A stretch of DNA of 64,000 nucleotides from Albifimbria verrucaria. Its lineage: Eukaryota > Ascomycota > Sordariomycetes > Hypocreales > Stachybotryaceae. The stretch's first letter is position 1; each line of letters opens with the position of its first letter. The notes beneath the pieces are model-generated. The model saw only the letters and a list, made by a program, of their open reading frames with translations. It was not told where the DNA came from and made no database searches. Positions 11,691 to 25,202 of this stretch are shown here, piece after piece. Location: the NCBI GenBank assembly GCA_020081605.1, contig JAHREC010000009.1:4712001-4776000 (forward strand), in the 5' to 3' direction. Made by a program: the position numbers and the translations under genes.

Positions 11691-14600
11691 ATGCAGGCGT
11701 ACACTGAGCTCGCGGCTCCTTCAGCCGTCACCCATTCCTTGAGCCTTCCCTTACATCGGCCTCGGCCAACAACCTGGTTGTCGCAAAGGGCTCCCTTCTC
11801 CAGATCTTCACCACCAAGACGATTTCCGCCGAGCTCGACACCCAGTCCAAGGCGCCTCTGTCGTCGACTAAGCAGGAACCGCACTTTGACCCCAGGATCA
11901 AAGACGACGATGGCCTCGAATCCTCCTTCCTCGGCGGCGAGTCGCTGCTCGTCCGCGCCGATCGTTCGAACCACACCAAACTAGTCCTCATCGCCGAGAT
12001 ACCCTTGGCAGGCACCGTTGTTGGCCTGGCGAGGCTCAAGATCAAGGATACCGCGTCTGGGGAGAGGCCCTGCTGCTGGCCTACAAGGCTGCCAAAATGT
12101 GCCTTGCCGAGTGGGACCCTCAGCGAAACACGCTCGAAACAATCTCGATCCATTACTACGAGAAGGACGATCTTCAAGGTGCACCTTGGGAAGCGGCTCT
12201 TGGCGAGCATGTCAATTACCTCGAGGCCGACCCTGGGAGCCGTTGCGCTGCGCTCAAGTTCGGCACGAGGAACCTGGCCATCCTTCCCTTCAGGCAGGCA
12301 GAGGAAGATCTGGAGATGGACGATTGGGATGAAGATCTGGATGGTCCTCGCCCAGCCAAAGCCTCCACGGCTGTCGCCAATGGAGATAGCGACAATGTAG
12401 AAGCTGCATATACACCATCTTTTGTCCTACGTCTTCCGCTCCTTGACCCTAGCCTGCTTCACCCTGTGCACCTCGCGTTCCTGCATGAGTACCGAGAGCC
12501 AACGTTTGGCATTTTGTCGTCGACCCAACCTCCTTCGCACTCCTTGGGTGTCAAGGACCATCTGTCGTACAAGGTTTTCACATTGGACCTGCAGCAGAAG
12601 GCTTCAACCACGATTCTGTCGGTTACTGGTCTCCCGCAGGATCTCAATCGAGTGATTCCTCTTCCTGCGCCAGTGGGCGGTGCATTGCTGGCTGGCCAGA
12701 ACGAGCTCATTCACATTGACCAATCCGGAAAGTCGAACGGCGTAGCAGTCAACCCCATGGCTAAGCAAATGACTGCATTCAGTCTCACTGACCAGTCTGA
12801 CTTGGAGCTGCGCCTTGAGGGTTGCGCCATCGAGCTGCTCTCCATCGAAACTGGCGAGCTGATGCTGGTTCTCAATGACGGAAGACTTGGAATCGTGACG
12901 TTTAAGATTGACGGCAGAACCGTGTCTGGCATTAGCATCAAGCTTGTTACCTCTGATTGCGGAGGCCATGTTCTAAGAGGCCGTGCTTCTTGCATTTCAC
13001 GTATAAACAAGAATGTGTTCTTTGTGGGAAGCGAGACAAGCGACTCTATCGTGCTGGGATGGTCCAAGAAACAAAGCCAGGAGAAGCGCAAGAAGCCTAA
13101 ATTGATTGACCCAGATCTTGGTCTCGATGTCGACGATATTGATTTCGAGGACGATGAAGAAGACGATGATCTCTATGGAGATGAATCTGGGGCAGCCAAG
13201 ACAACCCAGACAGTAAATGGCACGAGTAAGCAAGGCGATATTGTGTTCAGGATACACGATTCTCTCCTCAGCATTGCCCCGATTCAAGACATTACTTGTG
13301 GAGAGCCTACTTTCCTTCCAGATAGTGAAGAAGCGACTTTGGCGAAAGGTGTAACTGCAGAGTTGCAGCTTGCATGTGCGGTAGGCCGTGGAAATGCTGG
13401 CTCCGTTGCTATTATCAACCGTGAGATCCAACCAAAGGTTATCGGCCGGTTTGAATTTCCCGAGGCTAGGGGTTTCTGGACCATGTGTGTGAAGAAACCC
13501 GTCTCGAAATCGCTTGGCCCGAATGCTGCCGCTGTTAGCAGTGACTACGATACCCTCAGCAGTACGACCGATTCATGATTGTCGCTAAGGTTGACTTGGA
13601 TGGTTACGAGACTTCTGATGTATATGCCCTCACAGATGCCGGGTTTGAGACACTCAAAGAGACAGAGTTCGAACCAGCGGCTGGGTTCACGGTTGAAGCG
13701 GGGACGATGGGCAAGCAGATGAGAGTCATTCAAGTTCTCAAATCCGAGGTGCGATGTTACGATGGTGGTAAGTCATAATTTCATGCTTGAAGACGATATG
13801 AACTGATCACATTTAGATCTTGGTCTTGTACAAATTCTTCCTATGCTGGATGAGGAGACTGGCGCAGAACCCAGGGTGGTGAGCGGCAGCATCGTTGATC
13901 CCTACCTGTTGCTGGTTCGTGACGATAGCAGCGTCTTTGTCGCTCAAATCGACAGCAACAACGAACTCGAAGAAGTGGAAAAGATTGATGAGAATATTGT
14001 TACGACGAAATGGCTTGCTGGCTGCTTGTACGCCGACACCAAAGGAGCGTTCCAGCCATTGCAAGGGGACAAAGGCACGGAGGCGGGAGAGAAGATCATG
14101 ATGTTTCTCCTCAGCGCCTCAGGCGCTCTACATGTAAGTTTTGCGAACAGCTGGCACTAAACTCAACTGACAAACAAACCTAGATCTACTCCCTACCCGA
14201 CTTGTCAAAACCGGTCTACATAGCTGAGAATCTTTCCTACGTCCCTCCCTTCCTCTCTGCCAACTATACTGTCCGAAGAGGGCTGCCCGTGAGGCACTTA
14301 CAGAGATTCTGGTTGCCGATCTCGGTGACAATGTCTCTCAGACGCCTTACTTGATTGTAAGTACTTCCTGGGGAATCAAAGAGAATCCTTACTGACCATT
14401 CAGCTACGCCATTCTACCGATGATCTCACCCTATATGAACCACACCGACATCAAAATCAAGGCGGCGATTCATCCCTCACGTCAACCCTGCTGTTCAAGA
14501 AATCAGCAAACACAGCGTTGGCGAAGAGCGTTGTCGAGGCTGCTGATGATGATGCCTCGCAGCAACCCAGATTTGTTCCGCTGCGACGATGCGCCAACAT

Positions 14601-16182
14601 CGGCGGCTATAGTACTGTGTTCCTCCCAGGCGCTTCGCCAAGCTTCGTCATCAAGTCTAGCAAAAGCATCCCGAGAGTCGTGGGCCTGCAAGGACTGGGA
14701 GTCCGCGGCATGTGCACCTTCCACACGGCGGGCTGTGACAGGGGCTTCATCTATGCTGATTCCGAGGGCATAGCCAGGGTGACGCAACTCCCGACCGACA
14801 CAAACTTTGCCGAGCTCGGCTTGTCCGTGAGAAAGGTTGCGCTGGATATGGATGTTGGCAAGATTGCCTTCCATCAGCCCACTGGAACGTACATTGTTGG
14901 CTGTACGACCATGGAACCTTTCGAACTTCCCAAGGATGACGATTACCACAAAGAATGGGCTAGAGAAACATTAAATTTCCCGCCGACGATGCCCCGTGGT
15001 GTCTTGAAGCTCGTCAGCCCAGTCACCTGGACCGTCATTCACACGCTTGAGCTGGAGTCATGCGAGTCCATTGAGTCAATGAAGACGTTACACCTTGAAA
15101 TATCAGAGGAGACAAAGGAACGCCGTATGCTCCTGGCAGTAGGCACAGCGCTCTCTAAGGGTGAGGATCTGCCTACTCGTGGTCGCGTACAGGTCTTTGA
15201 CATCGTAACCGTCATCCCTGAACCGGGCCGTCCGGAGACAAACAAGCGTCTTAAGCTTATTGCCAAGGAAGAGATCCCACGAGGTGGCGTGACGGCACTC
15301 TCCGAGATAGGCTCGCAGGGACTTATGCTCGTGGCCCAGGGACAGAAGTGCATGGTGCGCGGTCTCAAAGAAGACGGCACGTTGCTGCCCGTGGCCTTCC
15401 TCGACATGAGCTGTTACGTGGCCAGCGCGCGTGAACTACCGGGTACAGGGCTGTGCCTGATGGCTGACGCGTTCAAGGGGTGTGGTTCGCCGGATACACC
15501 GAGGAGCCGTACACCTTCAAGGTGCTAGGAAAGAGTAACAGCAGACTGCCGTTACTGGTGGCGGACTTTTTGCCGGATGGAGAAGACCTCTCGATTGTGG
15601 CAGCGGATGCAGATGGTGATCTGCATATACTCGAATTCAACCCCGATCGTACGTTTTCTCACAAACCGGGTTACTGTTGTTGAAGTGGATAAGCTGACCT
15701 TTTCTTTAGACCACAAGTCCTTGCAGGGTCATCTCCTGCTGCATCGCACTACATTCTCCGTCACTCCTAACGCACCAACCTCGACACTCCTCCTCCCTCG
15801 TACAACAAGCACGGCAACGTCTGACGGCCGCCCACATATCCTTCTCCTCGCCTCACCGTCAGGACATCTTGCGGCGCTCACACCACTAGGCGAGTCGGCG
15901 TACCGACGGCTGCTATCAGTAGCGAACCAACTGACCCCAGCGCTGGCGCCACATGGTGGACTCAACGCCAAGGCACACCGTGTGCCAGATGTGCCACGAC
16001 CCGTAGGCGTGGAGACGGCCTCAGGCCGCGTCGTGGTGGACGGAGCGGTGCTGGCGCGCTGGACGGAGCTCGCCGCGGCGAAGAGGACGGAGATTGCTGG
16101 CAAGGGCGGATACGACGGGGTCGCGGAGCTGCGGGAGGAGTTGGATGGGATTCTGGGATGGAGCGGACTGGCGTACTTTTAA
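11691..16182 (+). CDS. CFT1: cleavage and polyadenylation factor subunit CFT1 (CPSF160)
   Basis: CFT1 is the large beta-propeller scaffold of the CPF/CPSF complex that recognises poly(A) signals in nuclear pre-mRNA. Exons are 11691-13767, 13817-14133, 14184-14356, 14404-15648 and 15710-16182; introns are 49, 50, 47 and 61 bp; about 1,429 aa, the usual family length. The N terminus MQAYTELAAPSAVTHSLSLP and the MMS1-like region come first, then an acidic linker (DDEEDDDLYGDE) and the C-terminal CPSF_A domain ending LGWSGLAYF. Five frame breaks lie at TT 11751-11752, GGGG 12059-12062, 13560/13561 (one C), GGG 14280-14282 and GGGG 15477-15480. Each is repaired by one missing base, and the total then becomes divisible by three. 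A gene expected to be essential with five breaks argues for assembly error. Confidence 0.95.
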
Positions 16183-16696
16183 GGGAAATCATGGGCCAGC
16201 GAGGCCGTGGGAATGTCTGGCAGGAAGCAAAGAAGCACGGTCCGGGGAGCATGTCATGGTTTGAATTGTTACATTGATCAGGTGGGAAGCACCTTGCTCG
16301 AAGATACGAAATTTAGATGAATAGTTTATAAAGCTTGACACGCTGAGCATTCTATGCGAAGATATGAGGGCTGGTGCGTTGAAAAAGGGTGAACATTGGG
16401 GTTCAATTCACAGGTGAATGGGAAAAGCGCCATCATTTGGATATGAGTCTACACTTTGAGTAAATGAATAAGTAAATTCAAGGGATGGCATTGACATGTT
16501 TGCCGTCCGTGTCAACCTGTACAAATCTAGCATATACCATGGACATTGTTATCCACATGTCCATCTATCCGTTGAGTGTATCCCGCCATATTATACAACC
16601 AGACCGTGAGTCTGCCATAAAACGCCAAAACACCTAAAAAGCCGACAAACGCATGATGATTATCTCACTTCGCAAAGCTTCCCTGGAAGAATTGCT
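16183..16696. other. intergenic spacer between convergent CFT1 and Pal1 genes
   Basis: These 514 bp separate two convergent stop codons and should contain both 3' UTRs. I see no other gene. Confidence 0.6.
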
Positions 16697-18601
16697 CTAG
16701 TAGGTCTCCTCTACTGAAGTGGACCCTCTCTTCTTGCGCAAGCTGCCAAAGCGTCGCTTCAGGCCATCGCTGAGCTTCTTGCCGGTGGTGTTGCTGCGAC
16801 GCAGGCCCGACTCTTCACCAGCAGCAGGGACGGCGTAGGCAGTGGAGGTGGCCTTGTCGGCGTTGCTGACGCTGCGAGGGCGGGCTGCAGGGCCGAGGAT
16901 GCCGTCGCCGTTGACGCCGGACTGCATCTCGTATTCGCCAGGGTGCAGGCCCTTTCCTTTGGCCTTTTCCTTGTCGTACGTGTATGCGGGCTCTCCCTTG
17001 CCTTTGAGGTCGTCGGGATGGTATGTCTGGATCAAGTTAGCCGAGCGTCTGGGCATAGCTGCGTTGGGTGACTTACAATGTTGGCAAAGCCGTCCCAGCG
17101 ACGGTATGCTCCGCCGGGGGCGTCCGGCTCCCTCATAAGATCGGCGCCCTCTTGAAGTCCATGACTCTACCGCTCATATCGGTCTCGCCAGCGGGAATAG
17201 CGGCAACGCCCTGCAGGGGACGTGGCGGTCAAGCGAGTCCTTGATGAACTCCTCGGGGTCGCACGGATGGCCTCCATGTTGGTCTCATGGACGGCGTCGA
17301 CAGGGGGTACTTGGCGTTGACGTTGCGACTGGCGAGGGTCGCGTCAAAAGGGCCTCCGTGGTGGTAGGTGCCGCCGATGGTGTCGAGAGCATCGATGGTG
17401 TCCACGTCGGAAATCTTGCGACGGTGGCCGCCACTGCGGTTGGCGGTGCGAGTCTCGCGCTTGATCATCTCGAGAGGACGGTGGGTGAGATCGCCGGGGA
17501 AGCGAGGAGGCAGGTTTCCAGGCCGGTCACGGTTGGACGGCTCAGCGCTGAAGCTGCGGTTGTGACGCCGGTCAGCAGGGCCGGGGACGCGGGTGCTGCT
17601 GCTGCGACCGATGGAGGTGACTGGCGGGTAGCGGCGGTGCGATGGGCTGCGACCGACGGGTTTGCCAGATGAATGCGGATCACCGGATTCTTCCACGGGG
17701 AAGCAAGAGGAGAAGTTGGATGCGAGCGCGAGAAGGGATTAGAAGGGTGGAAGCTGCTTCGGGTTGGACTGGCCGAAGAAGGCGGCGTGGGAATAGTGGA
17801 ATGTCTGCTGGACAGCGACGCAGCTGGCTGTTTCCGGCTGTAGTCAAAGACTGCTGAAGCGACTGGCGCTTGGGGTTGTAAAACGAGGTGCCAGGACCAG
17901 TTTCTTGGTTAGGCTCCGGAGCGGTTAACGGGTCGAGGATATATTCTCGAGCCTGGTGTAAGTGAGGATGAATATGTCAGCGAGAGTGCGTGTAAGCGAG
18001 CGAGCAAGCCAAATCAACAATTGAGATATGGCAAGGCAGAGCGAATTGAGTTGAGTAACAGAGAAACGACAGCAATCGACGGGGCCACGGGGCTTTTATC
18101 CGACCCATCCATCATCCGTCCATCATGGTCCTAAACCCAAAGCAACCTTGAACTCAGAGATGGAGGTGAATGAGGTCAGCGTGGCGGTGACGTAACCCGG
18201 AGCGTCCCGGCGCTTTGGCAGCTCCAGGGTCCAGTCCAGGGCCAGCCAGAGCCAGGGTGATCGGCGGTGCTGGTGATTGCGCAGAAACCCTTGCTGGGTG
18301 ATGACGGGAGAAAATTGGGGCAAGACGCGCAAGACGCTGCTGTCATACTTTTTGCTTGGAGTTTTGTTTTTTGTTTCTTGGGCTGGGCTGGGTTGGGCGT
18401 GGACAGCGGTGGTTGATTGACAGAGCGGACGGAGCGGAACGGCGGTGATGAGGACGACCATTGCGACAACTCGGGTGACGTAGGAAATAAAAGGCATGCA
18501 ATACAAGTAATTGCCGCAATGCAAACAAGAAACAAAGGCGAACACGAATATCAAGCTCAAATCAATTTGCGACTCACCCATTGCTTGTCCTGGCTGCTCA
18601 T
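16697..18601 (-). CDS. Pal1-family cell morphology protein
   Basis: Pal1 proteins localise to growth sites and endocytic patches and help keep cell shape. Exon 1 is 18578-18601 (24 nt: MSSQDKQW), intron 17953-18577 (625 bp, GTGAGT...CCAG), exon 2 17077-17952, intron 17027-17076, exon 3 16697-17026. Total about 411 aa. Hallmarks are AREYILDPLTAPEPNQETG near the N terminus, DVDTIDALDTIGGTYHHGGP and FDATLASRNVNAKYP in the core, and YHPDDLKGKGEPAYTYDK near the C terminus, which ends in a basic stretch. Exon 2 has six one-base deletions, near 17151, 17216-17219, 17255-17258, 17303-17307, 17697-17700 and 17825. Adding six bases makes exon 2 exactly 882 nt, with conserved sequence throughout. The unusually long first intron may carry regulatory sequence. 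Confidence 0.9.
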
Positions 18602-21600
18602 CTTGTCTCGATGTATGGGTTGGTTGGTGGGCTGATTCAATTCGGCAGTGCTCGTTGTGGTCTAGTATTGGCGCATACGTCGTGAAAGTGGGTGATGGAA
18701 TCTGCAGGGACTTGGATGTGTGTAACAACTGCTCATCAAAACTAAAAACCAGCCTTTGTAAGAACGGATCAAGAACAGAGACGGGTGTGTGTGCAACGGC
18801 AAGACGGAAGGGACGGTTTACAAAACGTGGCCTGGCGGGAGCAGGAGCAACTATTTAAACACATCACATGAGATCGTCACATCACCTTTGCCGCATGCCC
18901 AGCGTCGCCCCTCACCTCACCTGGACAAGCCCTGCGTCACGCTGGAGCCAAGGGACTCCCGCGGTCCCAGGACTGTCAGAGTCATCCATGCGACGCACCG
19001 TTGGGGCAGGAGTCTAACGGGGCATGGCGTATGCGTATGCGCCGTAGAGGAGGGAGGGAGACTCCTCGGTCTGGACCATTCCGTCCGTCCTCCGGACCCT
19101 TGGGGATGAGCAGCGCCCCATTGGGACTCGGCCAATCTACTCTAACTTACCATCTGGCTATTAGGATCAGGACATCTGGCAGCTGAAGGATTGGACCGGA
19201 CCGGAGTAGACGTGCCGGGTTGCCCTGTCGGTGTGCGTGTGCGTCTCGTTTGCGGACAGGACACGGCAAGATAACCACGGGATGCTCGGGAAGAGGTCAG
19301 TTAACCTACCTGCTGCCCTTGGCGAGTGGTACGGGAATCTTTGAGAGTTCGGACGGTTTAGAGTGACAGCGCAAAGCCACCCATCCACCATGCGGAGCGG
19401 CAGCAATGCACGCCCAACTTAAAAGAAGCTAAGAGCAAAAGCCAAGATCCAGCCTAAGCACACCAGACCCCTCAGCCTCAGGCCTTCCCCAGAGAAGGCG
19501 GAGGGAAGGGACGCGCGTAGGTGTAGAAATGAGGTACTACCAGCAAAGCTTGCCAGAGAAAACCGAGCCTTGACCGAAACATGCCCTTGGGCTAAGATGA
19601 CGCCGAGACTGTAGGCGTGCCTGGTGTTCATTGAGATGGAGGGCAGTACGTCATGAGACGGGAAGCGAGGGTTTTGTGCCACCCCGGAAGACGGTCCGAC
19701 CAGGAACCCAGCGGAGAATAAAACGGAGAGTTTCTTTTTGTTTTTGTGTTTGCTTCTAAACGGGAGAGGCATGTATCAAAAACGTAATGCTATGGCTTTC
19801 CTAGGATGCTTGTCTGAAGTAGTGTAGGGGACGGTGTGTTGCATTGATGGCCATTTTAGCTCTATGTGCTGTCAACCAGGTTGGTGGGACTAGTTGCATG
19901 GGGCAAGGCAAGGAAGTTTGATGTCCCTTTGCAGTTAAAATATTCAAAACAAATGCAGGGCCTTCTTTGGTCTAAGAAAGAACACGGCTTGTGGTCAGGG
20001 ATTGGTAGTAGGTGCATTGGGTAAGACAACCGAGTTGCACATGGAGTGCGAAGTCACTTGTGCCAGTGTTCGGTGTAGCATTTTTATTGGAAGATTTTTA
20101 ATCCCCAACTCTTGTCGCTACTGCTGGAGTATCTGCAATTTGTATGGTGTGTGTTATTTGCGCCTCGAACCACCCAAGTAGCGGATATTTAATATATGGC
20201 TCGATATAGAGGTCTATACCCATGCTTTCGGACAGACTGATAATACGTGTTTAGACTGCGTGAGTGTAGAGACACACCAGTATGCAGAGAACTGGAATGA
20301 CTGTTGTGTGCAAAGGCATGTCAGGGAGACGAAGGTGATGTCCCTACTCGATGTGTTCAAAAGCCATGTGTGGATATAAACCACCCGTTGCGTTACGCAG
20401 AGCAAAATGCAAATGAATGCTAAAATATCTATGCACAGCCTAATTATACCTGCTTTAAACTTACAATATTAGAACCTGAAACCAGTCACCAAACTTGAGA
20501 ACCCCCAATTACAGAGTGCAGATCTCCCGGAATTGCAAAGAACCGGCATGCTGCAGGTATCAGTGCGCCCTTGGAGCTGGCCTTTACAGCGCTGGTGAAT
20601 ATCCTATCGGCGGAGACGGTGTGACATAAAGATAAAATACAATAAAAGAAGGATGGGAAATAGTGATTCACATACGTAAGAGAGTGTAGTCAACGGCGTG
20701 AAATAAGCTCGAACCAGATGCCAGGCCAGCCATGTTATTCGGAACGAGATGGAAGGCGGGTTATGGTCCCAGTACAAGACCATATATCACAGGCACTTTG
20801 ACCTTTTCAGGTGCTTCCGCATGTGTTTTCGCATTTGCCTCGCATGTCTGCCGTCCCTGCGATGAGACTTTCAAGTCTCACCATGCGATTGTTCAGCTGA
20901 GTAGTCTCTCTATGTGCAGGGGCGCACATGGCTTGCAAATCCACGGCCAGAGAAGACCATCGTTATCCACAAGATTTGCTACCTTCATTAATCATTAATA
21001 TTCCAGCTTAATCTGCATTAGATTCTAGATGGAATATGGTCGGAGTTTTGTTTCGCCTTGGGGAGGGTGAACTTATATCAGCCTGCGTCCTAGTTCACAA
21101 AATATTGGCGCACCTGGATTAGGATTACTCTAGACTATCTTGCATTATAATAAATACTTTCAACTGCCTAAGTCACATGAATGATCCAAGGCGTTGACAT
21201 CAGGATAGCACCGCAATTAACAGCAGGGTCTAGATGGATGTCTACTGGGTAATGTACCGAGAGGGAGACCAACTTGCCTCATGACTGCCCACCGCGAGAA
21301 GGCAAGGGAGCTAGGTTCAGGGAAATAATCTACCGAGTTAAAGGAGGGCCACAGATTTGCTTCCATCTACATTTTTGCTAATTTATGATAGTATCATAGT
21401 TATTTAGCAAAACAGCTTACAACTGCAAGAAGTGGGCGATTATAACAAGGCTTGCATTGCCCCTAGGCAGCCTGTTCAGATCTTATAACAACGCCTATTT
21501 TGTTCGTACCGGTGGGCTATGCATGGCAGGGTGCAAGAAGCCGATGCTTGTTTTATTGGCTGGGTCTCTTGATGTTTGTACGAGGAATCAGGGCACCTTG

Positions 21601-22176
21601 TAAGTCCTGGAAAACGAACACGAGGCTACACAAGTGTCAGATGCTAACAGGCCATTTCAATATGCGCAGATTCATTTGTAGACTCTACCTAAAACTTTCC
21701 TGCCCTGTTATACATCATGCCTGGGCTAGGAGGCAACGTTGGTAAAACTCCCCACCCTGGCGAAAGACTCTGCGAGCAACCGAAATAATGTGAGACGAAT
21801 GCACCAATAAGTGATTGAATATTGCATCGTTGGCCTTACAAATTGTGCTAGCTGTTTGCCTGCTTACAAACTGAACTGGCCGATGCAGCAACGCTGGAAT
21901 TCATTGTAGGTGAAATTTGTCGATCTCCCGCAATAACACACGGCCGCTGCTCCGACCGCCAAACATGCACTCGTCAAATTTCCAACCCACCACCAAACCC
22001 CGAAGAACCTTTGCGGTGTCATCCGTGGATCAGCGATATTCAAGATGACAGCCCAGGGCGTCTGAGCAGCTCCGCGGTCCACGCGAGCACCTTGGCTTTG
22101 TCTGCACGATTGAGCTCTAGCTCATCCTAGGCACGCGCTTCTCCCACCGGCTTCGTCCTTCGCCGAAGCTCCCACC
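18602..22176. other. gene-free region, about 3.6 kb
   Basis: The stretch lies between the 5' ends of Pal1 (-) and USB1 (+), so it contains both promoters. From about 19,800 to 21,900 it is more AT-rich and broken up by stops in all frames. I found no domain, tRNA or recognisable transposon. A decayed mobile element cannot be excluded by eye. Confidence 0.5.
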
Positions 22177-23221
22177 ATGCCTCTCGTCGACTACGATTCC
22201 TCCTCGTCAGCCGCCTCGTCACCGTCAGCATCTGCAAGGGATGAGGTCGTGTCTCGGCAGCCCGCGGCGAAGCGTCGCAAGGTGACGGATGGATCTGGAT
22301 CTGGATCAACATCACACCCCACCAGCGCCGGAGATAACTCCGATATGCCCCCTCCCCTCTGCATTTTACGATCTCTACGCCTCGACCGTCCGCCAGAGCA
22401 AGGTGGACGACCCGAGTCTTCATCAGGGTCGCAAGAGGCAGATTCCACACATTGTGGGCAATTGGCCCTCTCACCTGTACATCGAATGTAAGTCGGCCGC
22501 CTTCTGGCCTTGTCCTAGGTGCTGTAGCACACATTGTGACTGACACCGTTCTCATTCAGGGTTTCCTACGGCGGCGCAGCATGATGTACTCGCCCGGCTC
22601 TTGAAGCAGGTCGAGGCGGATGTAGGCCCTGAGGTCAAGCTGCACAGCTTCCTCACCAGCGACCTCGGCGCCCACCTCCCCCTCCATATCAGCCTCTCCC
22701 GGCCTATCACCTTCACGACGGCCGACAAGGACGAATTCCTCGAGAGCATCCGCGTCGCCATCAAAGCCGGTGGCACCGGCCCATTTACCGTCAAGCCGCG
22801 TGGCCTAGCATGGTGGCGGTCGCCCGACTCGGAGCGCAGCTTCCTCATCTTGCGTGTGTCCAGCACCGTCGGCCGGCCCAATGCCGCGGTGATGCCGAAC
22901 CCGGAGCTGAGCGGGCTGCTGACACGGTGCAACGGCGTGGTCAAGCGGTTCGGCCAGCCGGCGCTGTACCAACAGAGCAGCAAGGACCCCGTGGGCAACG
23001 CGTTCCACGTGTCCATTGCCTGGACGCTGGACCGACCCGACGAGGAGGCGTGCCTGCGCGCCATCGAGTCGTTTGGCAAGAAGGAGTTCCGTGAGGCGCG
23101 CGCATGGGACATTGACGTGGCTGGGGTCAAGGTCAAGATAGGCAATGTGGTGAGCCACATATCCCTTGCGGGGCAGGGACGTGACGGCTCATCCTCGAAG
23201 GAGTCTCTCTTTTCACAGTAA
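22177..23221 (+). CDS. USB1: U6 snRNA phosphodiesterase USB1 (2H phosphoesterase)
   Basis: USB1 trims the 3' oligo(U) tail of U6 snRNA in the nucleus. Exons are 22177-22487 and 22560-23221 with a 72-bp intron; about 323 aa. The N terminus is a Ser-rich, basic linker (AKRRK). The two catalytic HxS motifs of the 2H fold are present: LHISLSRP and [12 protein letters not shown], with the conserved HLYIEWFPTA junction recreated by splicing. The frame shifts in the C-rich run 22348-22357. The net change is one extra base or two missing bases, so the exact residues there are uncertain. The catalytic domain in exon 2 is unbroken. Confidence 0.93.
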
Positions 23222-25202
23222 CAAGGCGCATCTCAGTAATAGTATTGGTAATTTCGCCCAGTTCCTTCGGGAAGGAAGGGCTGCGACGGCCCATCATTGT
23301 CAAGTCATTCTATAATAGACTCAGGAAATTTGTTTCACAGGGCTAATTGAGGGATGCTTGACGTGTGTTTGCGCTGTGTGATAGTGTCATGGTGACCGAG
23401 TGGCTGTCATGGACGAGCCCGGATGACTGAGACGCTCCGTGTAAGTTGGGAGATTTCACACATGCAGGCCGGGTCTCTTTGGGTGGGGAGGCGAGTCTAC
23501 AGCAGCGGAAGTTGCTAGATTGGTTCATCTTGCTCAATCGATCTATTACGCTCACGCAGGGCATCAAAGGTTGCGTGGTGGTCAGCGAGCCAGGAGACGA
23601 GGTTGAGCGGTCACCGGCGTGCAGGAACCAGGTTCGTCTCGTGACGGCATCCCGCATTTGCGCTGGATGCCAATTGGAGCGGTGAGAGAGAGAAAGAGGC
23701 AAAGAGGCAGGCAAGGTAGTGTAGAGCAAGCAAGGGTTTGTTTGGGACGAGCGAATTGTTGGACTTGGCGGAGAGACGTGAGAAGGCTTGATTACGGGAG
23801 TTTGTGAGGGCTGTTTGTTGCGCGCGTGTTCTATATTGAAACGCAAAGATGAGAGAGGGAACAGATAGGCCGGCTGTGCGAAGCAGTGAATCAGTCATTC
23901 GGGCAACTTAGTTTCTGAATCAGTCAGTCATCGTCGCAGAGTAATCCGTGATACCGTGAACCTGGGACCCCTGTCCAACGGCGTGGTTTGTGCCACTCGG
24001 TTGCGACCCATGCATGCAAGTGAGTGGGTGGTGAGCAAAAAGGAGGACTAGAGATGGTAGACGTTGCAGAGTAGACTTGTCAAAGAAGATTCGTTAAGAA
24101 TGACAAGAAGAATATACAGTAGAAGTACTCCAAGAGTACGGGAATATAATTATTTATTTATTTATCCCTATTGTATAGTTGGTTTATTCAAATGTAATTC
24201 TACTATTCATTGGGTCTTATTCCCACTTGTCGGTGCTTGCAAAGTCTCTATTTTATTGTTACCCACTTCACTTGCCATGGCCATGGGTGGTGGTGGTCAG
24301 GCCCGCATGAGGTGGGAATAAATAGCCAAACTAGACTAGTTTGGTGGTTGGTTGGCAGAGCAGACAGGAAGTGGGGGAGGGAAGCCAAAAAGCAAAGAAA
24401 GAATTGTTTTGTTTACCTTTGGTTTGCGTTGCGTTGCTTTGCTGTGCTTGCCTTGCTTGCCTTGGCTTGCTTCGTTTTGCTTTGCTTGCCTGGTTGATTG
24501 ACTGATTGATTGATTGATCGATTGAGCAAAGTTGCCTGCCTAGAGTAAGTAGGTACCTAAAGTAGTGAATCATGTACTTGCTATGTCTGCCAAGCTACCT
24601 ACAAGTTACCTAAATTGCTTCTACTACCAAATACAGAGAGGCACGGTACAGTACGGCCACAGTAACGTCCGCGACGTGGGAGGTACCAGGAAATTAAAAA
24701 AGTCCTTGCCTTAGTAGAGGTCAGGTAGCTGAGCTCCAGTAATTACAGGTCGAGAGGTACAGTGAGTAGGTACCTTGTGTTACTGTTCCCGTAAGGTAAC
24801 CTTGGATCTTCGTTTACTTTTGCCTGACTTGACGTGACTCCTACTTGTTGCTGATGCTTCCCGCCTTTTTTATTTTTATTTTAAAACCCATCATTCTTCC
24901 CTGGCCGCCCTCTTTCCCATGCCTCTTTCTTTTCATTCCTAAGAGGAAGTAAAAATTAAAAAAAAACCTCGTGGGCGTTTTACCTCGTCTGGTTGATTCA
25001 TTTTTTTATTTTTTTTTACACACCGTGCGAAAGCGAGCGACTCACAACTCACCTGTGGCTGGCCGCGACTTTTGGTCCCGCGCTTCCACTTCTTCCCCCG
25101 CTGGTTCTCTCGCGTGCCTCGAACCTCCACCCCTTTGCTTCCTACACTCCTCCAGAGCTTCCGTCCCGAGCGAGAACGACACCACCTCCCTCCCAGCCCG
25201 CA
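23222..25202. other. gene-free region upstream of CKS1
   Basis: Nearly 2 kb between USB1 and CKS1. It contains the low-complexity tracts listed separately and, in the final 250 bp, a pyrimidine-rich leader typical of a fungal 5' UTR. No coding region is supported. Confidence 0.5.
24423..24526. repeat. imperfect GCTTGCCTT-type repeats followed by TTGA tandem repeat
   Basis: From 24423 to about 24491 the sequence is built of overlapping variants of TTGC/CTTGCCTTG. From about 24493 to 24526 it becomes near-perfect tandem TTGA/TGAT units. Both are simple low-complexity DNA in the CKS1 upstream region. No RNA gene or protein is implied. Confidence 0.8.

Noticed and set aside
11691..16182. Programmed frameshifting or pseudogene status for CFT1
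   Set aside because: Five unrelated sites, each at a short homopolymer, with conserved sequence on both sides and the same pattern in other genes. A slippery-site mechanism would not recur this way.
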